The notes under the pieces are model-generated. The model ran no database searches. It was not told the DNA's origin and saw only the letters and a list, made by a program, of their open reading frames with translations. Shown in pieces: positions 48,760-64,000 of a stretch of DNA of 64,000 nucleotides. Position numbers and translations under genes: made by a program. This DNA comes from Antennarius striatus (taxonomy: Eukaryota > Chordata > Actinopteri > Lophiiformes > Antennariidae). Position 1 is the first letter of the stretch; each line of letters begins with the position of its first letter. The stretch is taken from positions 5,436,001 through 5,500,000 of the forward strand of contig NC_090783.1 of NCBI RefSeq assembly GCF_040054535.1, in the 5' to 3' direction.

Positions 48760-49498
48760 TTTTGTGATCTTCATCATTGAGCCAATGTATTATTAATTCC
48801 CAATCCTTTCATGAATGTCCATGATTTGCTGAGCAACTGAGTGCAATGTTCAACTTGGATGCTGAACAGGTGGAGATTGAAATCATAATGTTGCAGACTG
48901 AAATCTACCTCAAATTCTACCGGGCTTCACCAGACTTTTGAGATGCACAGTGGTGTATGCACAGAAGCTATGAAGTTTGCCAGCCTGCTTGGTTCAACCC
49001 GTCTCTGTGAGTCGGTGCTTTCTGACATGACCTTCATCAAGAACAAACACAGAACACGCCCCATACAATACACTGGTGAACAGAAAGCAATGCCCACTAA
49101 CAGAGAAACAGATCCCAGATGTTGTCAGTGGCAACAGGGCAGTGCCATGGTTTAGTTGGATTAAAATATTGAAAAACTGTGTTCAAGTTTTTCAAGTGTG
49201 TTACATGTAACGGTTACAATTTTGTTACAAATCTGACAGATTTGGTCAAAATGGGCCAAGATGTAAATTGATTTTTCTTTAACATTTCATAAGGGTTTGT
49301 ATTCAAATGAAATGTAGTGATGGAAGTGAATATTGGTATTTGTTTCACCTTATTGTCATTGTTGATAATTATTGTGAGAAATCATTGATACGGCCATTGC
49401 CCTCCCATAGATGATTGTCTTTTGTCGTTATTAATGATGCGTAATAATGCAAACAACGCATAAACAGTTCTCACTTTCAATCAGGTTGGTGACTCCTG
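48760..49498 (+). mobile_element. hAT (ZBED5/SCAND3-type) transposase remnant
   Basis: The plus frame at 48943-49155 reads FASLLGSTRLCESVLSDMTF and IKNKHRTR, resembling the C-terminal dimerisation region of hAT transposases (pattern LFGSTYLCEsxFSxMKxIKxKYRS). The element appears to end at aggttggtgactcctg (49483-49498), a hAT-like inverted-repeat terminus. Upstream coding sequence is broken. The left end was not found. Confidence 0.45.
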
Positions 49499-49764
49499 TT
49501 CTAGACGCGCTTAAAGGCATAAAATACAGCCTTTTTTTTTTTTTTTTTTCCTGTAGCAGTATGGCTTTGAAAAGAAGATTTATTTCCCAGCACAAAAACC
49601 AGACCACAGGCTTCTCAAATCAAACTGTGCACTACATCTCCCACATCCATGCGCAGGGACAACTTGCGGATGCCTGCAGGAGGACTTTAGAAAAAATAAA
49701 AAAACAAACTTGGGAAGTTCTCACCAGGAGGGGGGCGCTTGTTGCAGTAGATCACGTTCACAAC

Positions 49765-49776
49765 TGAAAGTGAAAC
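49765..49776 (+). promoter_or_regulatory. ISRE / IRF-element candidate near il15
   Basis: GAAAGTGAAACT matches the interferon-stimulated response element core GAAANNGAAACT exactly. It lies about 1.4 kb upstream of the first recognised il15 coding exon, beside the CpG-richer stretch. Mammalian IL15 is known to be driven by IRF-1 through such an element. The match is seen; the function is inferred. Confidence 0.4.
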
Positions 49777-49959
49777 TTTAGCCAGATCCGGCACATCTGT
49801 GTCTGGTTTTAACTAAATAACCTGGCATAATGACGCATGGCTCACGGAACACTTTAAATTACCCTCACACTGGAGACTTCTATGATCGTCTACGCATTAC
49901 TGTGAACTTTGCCTCCCTTATGTCTTATTAAATGTATTAAAACTTGTTCTCGTACTTGG

Positions 49960-50780
49960 CACTCCAACCTTTGAGATCGAAGTCGGTTTGAGCTTCAGGT
50001 CGGTCACACCTGTACCACAAACAAACGCAGAAAGTCAGCTCACCGATTGCCGGTTTCCAGGGCACATGGACTGGACGAGGATCACTGGGAACGCAGTCAT
50101 GAAGTCAGCAGTTGCTGTCCTACCCAGCGGAGGAACAGGATACCTTTACATTTTGGCATTTCATCGGATTAAAACTGTTTTGTCTCATTGATCTGAGTGC
50201 GAGAGTTCCACCGCTTGACTCGGCTGGGAGTCCAGATGTCGCGGCTAAACCCGAGCGACACACGCCCTCATATAGTCATGTCGGCCGGTTCACTCCTCCT
50301 CCGGTTCGTCACTGCGTTGCGTTCATATAATAAATACCAGTTGTCCAGTTGTCCACGCCACGAAATATTATAAAATGCAAACTTGTCTTATTCAAGCATG
50401 AAGGTTTTATGACGTAATCATACTGAGTAATGGTGCAATTGTCCGGATAGGTGCTTTTAAGGCACTATAAATATGAATATTAATGCTATTAAGTCAAGTG
50501 GTGCTATAACCACCGCGCGTCCCCCACAGCTGATTTCTAAGATCCGGTCGACGGCGTCAAGTTGCACCGTTTGGTTTGCGGTGATTTCATTGACTGGAAA
50601 TGAGTTTGGAAATCAGGTTTGCACCGCTGAAGCCTTATAAGAACTGAAATCATGAGTTCCCATCACGTCAAGGATTGCTGGTCTTACGACGCATTACTGA
50701 GCGCGTTAGAATACATTACGCATGAAATCTGATGCCGCAAAGCTCAGACGCCGTATTGAACGATATCCCGCCTAAACACG
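49960..50780 (-). promoter_or_regulatory. CpG-richer stretch, candidate il15 promoter or 5' exon region
   Basis: CpG dinucleotides are clearly more frequent here (around 50.0-50.3 kb and 50.5-50.75 kb) than in the AT-rich flanks. It lies between il15 and the 3' end of znf330, so it most simply serves il15 on the minus strand. No TATA box or start site can be assigned. Confidence 0.3.
50044..50067 (-). CDS. candidate il15 start exon (speculative)
   Basis: On the minus strand an ATG at 50067 opens eight codons (MCPGNRQS) ending at a good donor, gtgagc, in phase 0. That is the phase needed by the leader exon at 48387. It lies in a CpG-richer stretch. There is no protein-level match to support it; it is only the best-phased candidate I found between 48.4 and 50.3 kb. 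Confidence 0.15.
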
Positions 50781-51504
50781 ACGAAAATAAACATGTAATA
50801 ATGATTTTTTTTTTTTTTTTTTTTTTACTATTTCACCAAGCTACAAAGAGAAGAAAACACAACAGGTTGTAACACGTAAAGATTCTTCTCCAGGGAGGGA
50901 CTGGAGAGTGGAGTATATTAAAGTGATTTATCATGGCAAATAAGGGTCAAGGGCACTGAATCAGTATGTTATGCAACTGCTATATGACAATACACTCTGC
51001 AGAATTAAATCGAGTCAGCAGTGGATAAAAAATTAGCAATAGAAATATCACAATGATCATAATGATTGACGTCATTTACGCTTAATAAAACCATAGTGAA
51101 ACCAGCTGCAATGAAAGGAGGACACCCCATGTGGAGTTACAATTGATCAAATATGTTCCCCTCTGCACTCCAGATCTATGAACTGCATGACTATTACAAT
51201 CCTACACAGCGTATAGTCTTTTATGTGACCTGTCTTTCTGCTTCAGTTTATTCTTTTTTCCTGTTCTAAAGAAAACCGGACTGATTTTTACCCGATTTCT
51301 CATGTTGTTTTTTTCTACAGTTAATCAGTTTGTGACCCTATGATTTCCAGATATCAATGAAAAAAATAATTAGAATGTCTTTTATCCTTAAAAATTACAA
51401 AAGTATTGGTTAAATTGAAGACTAAACCAAGCAAATAAAGATATTATCAGCCTTCTGGATGATCGTATTCCTGCATGTGTGCACTCCTTCAGGAGTCTGG
51501 CACC
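50781..51504. other. intergenic spacer il15 - znf330
   Basis: AT-rich with a long T-run at about 50804-50826; nothing else recognised. Confidence 0.5.
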
Positions 51505-51784
51505 TTTATTTTGGAGGTGGAGGGGTAACATTTTGGGAACTCGTCTTTAGAGCAGCTGGCGTTCATCAGGAGTTTAGAACTATGTCATAACTGAGAGCAC
51601 CAGGTCATCCTCACACTTAGATTTTTATTCTTTTACACCTGCACACTTATTTTTCTCATTGTACAGTGTTGGGAGGAAAAAGTAATGGAAAGGTGGGAGT
51701 CAACACTGGAGTAGATATCCATTCATTATTCCTTGTAACATGTGATCATCCCCAAAGGATCATGGGAGTGTGTCCTCCCATAGT
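51505..51784 (-). terminator. znf330: znf330 3' UTR with poly(A) signals
   Basis: Minus-strand AATAAA signals read as tttatt at 51624-51629 and 51505-51510, 160-280 bp past the stop. This gives a short 3' UTR. Which one is used is unknown. Confidence 0.4.
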
Positions 51785-58723
<6,939 letters not shown>

Positions 58724-59262
58724 TTAAATTCTTCTTACCATCAAGTCAGTAATATTAAAAACTGGTTTGATTAAAGTGTGAGCCATTGAGATGACCGAGG
58801 TTAACTTTAAGTTATTCAGGTGTTTTTGGACTGCTGTTATGAATTAAACATACACGGAATTGAAATGCTAACACAGCTAACGCGTAATAAACTAGCAACT
58901 CAATAGTTCTTGTTGACGCAGCTTGGTTACTGAACCGGTGTCACATAGTACGAATACATTTTTTTAAAAAAATTCCGTTAAAGCCGATCATATATATTTG
59001 TAGATTGCCGAATACTTTTACTAATATAAGTAAATGTATCGTCGATTTGTAATTTCAAACAAATTATTGTCTCTTACAGTTTTATTTTTACCAAAAGATC
59101 GGCACGCCGACTTCCTGTGGGTCCACCTTACAACTCAGTTCGGCGGAAACATCCTACCAGTATTTGGTTCCGACGTTTTTGTCTTGTGTCACGACAAAAT
59201 CTCTATTAGGTCCACACAACAGAACACAAAAAAACTTTGAAATAACCTAAACTGCTCCATGA

Positions 59263-59748
59263 TTGTCAGAATATTTTGAGATAACTGGGATTCATGAAGA
59301 TGTTTTAGGAAATCTAATATTTTTTATGGTCAGGTTTATTCAAGTAAGCTCTCCTTTTAATCAGTTTATCCACTGGTGTCATACTTGTATTTTTGCTCTT
59401 TCTGCACGGACAGCGTCAGCCAGTGGGACCAAAGAAAAGTATCCCTGTATAATGAAGGTAGAGTATCTTGACATCAAATGTCTCATCAGCTATTTGTCTT
59501 GTAAACAATTATTGTTATTTTTTCCATTGAGTTTTGTTTCCTTTTTGTATTTACTGCACAATTTATCCTTCCAGAATATTTGCTTGAATAGGGGTTTTGA
59601 GCTACCTCTGGTAGACAAGGAGCATGAAGATCTTCATGAAGCAAACCAAATCGCTGCATGCATCATGAACCAATGGCCAGGAGTCTACATGGACTCCTGG
59701 CCACCCGTTCATGATGTTATGGTTTTGCAGGATCAGATTATACAATGA
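59263..59748 (+). other. 161-codon open frame of unknown nature
   Basis: An open frame runs from an ATG at 59263 to a TGA at 59748. A phase-0 intron (donor gtagag after 59457, acceptor ccttccag before 59575) could be removed while keeping frame. The 3' part has protein-like composition (NRGFELPLVDKEHEDLHEAN). I recognise no domain or family. It may be a decayed gene, repeat or chance frame; its end contains the palindrome at 59661-59716. Confidence 0.2.
59661..59716. repeat. 56-bp imperfect palindrome (22-bp stem, 6-nt loop)
   Basis: Outer arms catcatgaac / gttcatgatg (10 bp, perfect) and inner arms tggccaggagtc / gactcctggcca (12 bp, perfect) are separated symmetrically by 3-nt internal loops (caa, ccc) around the loop tacatg. 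As DNA it could extrude a cruciform; as RNA it would be a strong hairpin on either strand. Confidence 0.85.
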
Positions 59749-59951
59749 AGAAGGCCGAAAAGGAGTACAAGGCCGCTTGAGTGCTAATTCAGTGCTTTCA
59801 AGTGTCGAAAAAACACATTTTGCTTTTAAATGGCTACATCAGGACGCAAAATACATATATTTACATATATAATGAATATACAGTATGCATATGTATGTGT
59901 GTGTATATATCTATTGTATAGTATAGTGATATTTTATATAATAGTAAATAA

Positions 59952-59953
<2 letters not shown>

Positions 59954-60006
<53 letters not shown>

Positions 60007-60031
60007 GAAACACACACACGCAGACACACAC
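59954..60031. repeat. (CA)n microsatellite upstream of rnf150
   Basis: About 24 pure CA units and then CA/GCAG variants, roughly 350 bp before the rnf150 ATG. Confidence 0.95.
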
Positions 60032-60079
60032 GTACGCGTGCGTGTGTTTACATGATTTATTAGGGTTAGTTTCTCCACA

Positions 60080-60377
60080 CGCCACGGGGTGTCAGAGGCT
60101 CCACCCTCCACGCCCAGGTCACGTGCTGACGAGCGTTGAACCAATCCGGAGCGAGGACAGCAAAGTAACAACACAGACTCGTCCTGCACGGAGCGTGATT
60201 GAAGTCCACTCCTGCGCATCAACTCCTGTGACAGTCCGTCCGCGTCTGCTGGTGGGTGACGGTGATTATTATGACCGGTGAACGTCTCCACCTGAACTCC
60301 CTGTGAAAGGCGGACCCTGGCGGGAGAGGAGAGACCCGGAGCCTGACAACACATCCCGAACCAGCCCCACGTTCGCC
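60080..60377 (+). promoter_or_regulatory. rnf150: rnf150 CpG-rich promoter / 5' UTR
   Basis: CpG-dense sequence leads into the first exon and continues through it to about 60.84 kb, like a CpG-island promoter. A CACGTG E-box lies at about 60120. No TATA box is evident. The transcription start is not fixed. Confidence 0.5.
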
Positions 60378-60831
60378 ATGGCACCGTCTCTCATCCGAGC
60401 TTGCCGCAGTCTGGCTCTCTCGACGTGGCTGCTGTCGTTCTGTTTCGTGCACTTGCTGTGTCTGGACCTCACGGTGGCGGAGAAGGAGGAGTGGTACACC
60501 GCCTTTGTCAACATCACCTACCGGGACCCCGTCACCTCGGAGGTGAAGACGGAGAAAACCGAGTGCGGTCGCTATGGCGAACACTCGCCAAAGAAAGAAG
60601 CGAGAGGTCTGGTTCTGGTGCCGTCCCTGCCTCAGGACAGACAGGCGTGCGACCCGAACGTCAGGTTCCCCCCCGCGTCCTCCAACGACACCGTGGTGGC
60701 GTTAGTGGCTGCGGGGAATTGTACGTATCGAGAGAAGATCCGGAATGTTGCACACCTCAACGCGTCTGCAGTTGTCATTTACAACACAGGCTCCATCAAC
60801 GCCAACGACACGATCACGATGCCCCATCCAG
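60378..60831 (+). CDS. rnf150: rnf150 first coding exon (signal peptide and PA domain)
   Basis: RING finger protein 150, a Goliath-family single-pass transmembrane E3 ubiquitin ligase of endosomal or secretory membranes. ATG in good context (gccatgg), 151 codons, donor gtagga in phase 1. Residues 1-35 form a signal peptide (STWLLSFCFVHLLCLDL). Next come AEKEEWYTAFVNITY and TEKTECGRYGEHSPK, both RNF150 signatures, and the first part of the protease-associated domain with CTYREKIRN and NASAVVIYN. Several N-glycosylation sequons (NIT, NDT, NCT, NAS, NDT) suit a lumenal domain. The rest of the PA domain, the membrane helix and the RING-H2 finger lie past the window. The relatives RNF130 and RNF149 fit less well at the N-terminus. 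Confidence 0.94.
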
Positions 60832-63800
60832 GTAGGAGGCGGACGGTCCATCACGGGTCCGGGGGGGCTGCGGGGGTCGAACCTGTTGCTGCTTGGTGAT
60901 GGAAACAAACTGAATGAGTTTTCTTTTTTCTTTTTTTAAATTCCCTGCTGGCAGCCTTTCTGATCAGTGAGAATCAGTTTAAGAGAAAAATTGTTAATAC
61001 TTTAAAGCAGTCTGTAGTTGTTTGTTTGTTTGTTTGTTTGTTTGTTTGTTTGTGTCTACGCCATTGTGTTATGATAGGACAAAACCTGGACATTATTCAA
61101 AGTATTGTGAACAGGGTGCAGGTACCGAATTCTTGAGACTTCTGCAATACCATTTAGTCATTTCTAAAAGAACACTCAAGTTCTCCAAACACAAACAGTA
61201 GACAGGTTAAAATTTTGATGACGATCATAAGAAATTGTATTTTCTTTTCTTTAAAAGTAATGAGGGACTAGAAGTATGTTGGATGTTAACCTTTCATTGT
61301 CAGTGATTGATAGTAGTACAGAATCTGACATTTTTTAATCCATGCTGTTTAATCCATGAATGTTGACCACAAAGCACAATCTTTATTTTCTCAGTAATCG
61401 AACTGTAAATATACATATATGTAGATATATGTATATGTACACAAGATTATTATTATAGCAATTTAGAGTCACCAATTCACTAACATTATATGTTTTTAAA
61501 TTGTGGGAAGAAGTTGGAACACCCAGAGGGAACGCTCGCTGTCACTGGGAAAATAAACTCGTAATCATTCTAACCATGCTATAAAAATTTTGGAGGCAAA
61601 CATGGACTAACATTTCAACAGTACAGACAAAAATTCTTACAAGGAAGAAGAAATCTATCCTCCAGGCTTTTGATCCTGCCCAAATTAAATGATTGCTCAG
61701 TGAGTCTAACTAAATTATGACTTTACAACTGCATAAATAATATGATTATATAACATTTTGGCAATGTTGCTCACCTGGTTTGGACAGTTTTTGATCATAC
61801 TGTTTTGCTTTCAGAATGTTATTGAATTCTGCTTCTTTTTTGCACAAAATTAATTGCTGTCAGAACAGTCTGGATAATTTGCTAAGAACAAACACTGCGG
61901 CAGCAACAGTGAAGTTGGGCGGTGTGTGTTCATGTGTTTTAGATCAGTAGCTCTGGAGGGAGGCCTCAAGGAAGGGTGTGAGATGTTTTTTGGGTTGGAT
62001 GCTTTCCAAATCTAGCATCAGAGAAATAAGAAAAAAACCACATATGTAGATGTTGAGTACAGATAGGTAAATATGAAGAACCTAAATGTATTTTTTTGAC
62101 AAAAAGCTTAACCATCTTGAGCAAGCAGAGCTTTGTTTCCACTTGTATTTCCATTGGAAATGAGAGCTACTTTTCATAAAGGTGTGGCGTGCCGGAACCC
62201 CATACCTGACCAGACAATGGCTCAGTGAATGGAGAGCAGTTCAACTTAAGGGTCTATACAGAAAACAGATGTTCAAACAAAAAGTGTTGATAAGGACATA
62301 AAGGCCTTTTATTGCAGGATGTTTCACCAGGAGCGTGTTGTGATAAGCGTACTCTATAAAGCTATACAGAAGCTCTAATAGTTTTCATTAAATTTACTCT
62401 GGTGATGAACTCAGAGAATTATCACCACCAGACTATTGTTTATCTTAACTGTAGTAAGTGGTTTAGGGTCTTTCAGCGTATTGTTTTTGTTTCTGTATAC
62501 AGTTTCTGTACTCACAATATTGTCCGAGGAATTGCTTGAGGGCCAAGAAAGCAAATAAAGGTGGTTTTTCTAAGTGCTGTGTAAATGTGAACAGAGGCAG
62601 GCTTTTGCTAACTAGTTTGTCTTATCAGGTGATTTTACCCTAAAACAGGGTTGTTTATGGTTTCAACTTTCTTAAATTGTAATATTAATCATGTCTGTTA
62701 AGTGCAGATTGTCTGCAATGGATTTTTTTCCGTTAATGTATTATTTGTACTCAAGCTAAGGTCAGGCAGATTGTCTGCCAAAAAGGTCTGCACTAGTCGA
62801 CCATTAAACATCCTGTGTTTTTCTTTGATTGTCGGAGTAGCAAAGGATCCAGTTTCCACGTTGCCGTACCTTTAGTGAAACATGAAAAGCATTAGTCTAT
62901 TTTAAAGACTTGCCCTGCTTTGCACTGTGACATAAATATTAGTTTCAGCACTTTAGGAGACAAGAAGCTGCCAGGAGAGGTGTAATGAAAAGCTTGTAGA
63001 GAGGAGGAAGATAACAATGGAGCTAGGGGTACTGAGTTTAAATGTAATGGGCCAATGATAGAATGAAACACCTTTCTTTCCAGAACCAACACAACTTGGC
63101 TGCTAAGAGCCAGAAAACTCTCAAGACCTTGCTTTATTATTTAAAGCTGAGCAGCGTAAATGTCATCCTTGTACCAAACATCGGTCGATTTTCCTGTGTG
63201 ATGCGTGCAGAAGTAAATGAGTTATAAGCGCTTTGACATCACTTCATCTATCATTATTACAATACAATATGTTACTGAGGTCATTACTGTTGCTTAGTTT
63301 AGCATAAAGACTGGAAACACAACTTTTATTTACTGGGGAAGTATCACTTTGATCCACATGTACAAAACACGAACGTTTAAGTTTAAACATGGGAAAAAAC
63401 CTCAATAATTTGGCCACAGATGTTCACAGCTTAAACTACATGCAGGTGTGACTGTTATTATACACGTATGACCTTTTAAAATGTTCAGGAGAAATAAAAG
63501 AATATGACTTCATTACTTTTTCCATTTCTATGCAGCATTGTATTGCAACCCACCTCTGCCAAGTTCTGTGTCATCGGAGGCCCTACAAATGTTGAAATGT
63601 TGTGTGAGCTTACGTTGTGGTTGCTTTCTTTAACTTCAAGTAATGGACCATAAAACTTGCAGTGTTTCATTTTGGGCTGCCATGATTAGTCAACTGGTCA
63701 CAATTATTTTGATTATTAAAACTGTCCACAGCTAATTTAATAATCATCACATTGTTTGTTTTTTTAATCTGTTTTTCCCTCAAAACCACTGCTGCACCTT

Positions 63801-64000
63801 CCACTGCCACTTTTTCCTTTCTGTCCTTGACACGCATGAGCAGTAATGGGGTGAGTAATCGGGGTGAGTTGTGATGTCACCTTAAGTTATACTAGAAGGA
63901 CTCTGCTAGAGATCTAGAGATCTTCCGATCTTCTCTTGCCAGCTACCTGGCAAGAGAAGTTTGTGTGCAAGGCAATGTCTGCAAGACAGAACTTGCCTAG
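60832..64000 (+). other. rnf150: rnf150 intron 1 (partial)
   Basis: No coding exon recognised. It contains a GTTT tetranucleotide array at about 61016-61053. Otherwise it is AT-rich sequence with no clear repeat family. Confidence 0.6.
61016..61053. repeat. (GTTT)n array
   Basis: About eight GTTT units in rnf150 intron 1. Confidence 0.9.

Overview
The window is vertebrate nuclear DNA, almost certainly from a teleost fish. Four multi-exon genes with canonical GT/AG introns can be read: inpp4b (+ strand, 3' two-thirds), il15 (- strand), znf330 (- strand, complete) and the first coding exon of rnf150 (+ strand). These four genes are neighbours on human chromosome 4q31.21 in the same order and relative orientations, so the block is an ancient conserved linkage. 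The fish-type IL-15, the short introns, the dense CA/GT microsatellites and the mix of repeats (RTE-like and L1/Tx1-like LINEs, hAT, Tc1-like, short interspersed repeats) point to a teleost.

Layout. 1-42085: fourteen coding exons of inpp4b, starting mid-gene and ending at a TGA at 42085. They encode the last 688 residues, including the CX5R phosphatase motif. The large introns hold repeats, notably a duplicated LINE fragment at 15.7-18.7 kb. 42086-43000: inpp4b 3' UTR. 44.1-48.4 kb (possibly to about 50 kb): il15 on the minus strand, five recognised coding exons; a leader exon is not settled. A 12-bp ISRE/IRF-type site and a CpG-richer stretch at 49.7-50.8 kb may be its control region. 51785-58681: znf330, nine coding exons on the minus strand giving a 325-residue protein in one uninterrupted frame, including a 20-nt microexon. 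58.7-60.4 kb: a divergent interval between znf330 and rnf150. 60378-60831: first coding exon of rnf150 (signal peptide and protease-associated domain); the rest of the gene lies beyond the window.

The four genes are not an operon or pathway. inpp4b is a phosphoinositide 4-phosphatase that damps PI3K/AKT signalling. il15 is a four-helix cytokine for NK and T cells. znf330 is a cysteine-rich nucleolar protein. rnf150 is a transmembrane RING E3 ligase. I see no novel multi-gene system. The most useful second looks are the il15 gene model and its ISRE, a 56-bp imperfect palindrome upstream of rnf150, a hAT element whose BED finger is split by a short interspersed repeat, and the LINE pair with a duplicated 3' UTR. 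Identifications rest on family knowledge; no database search was run.
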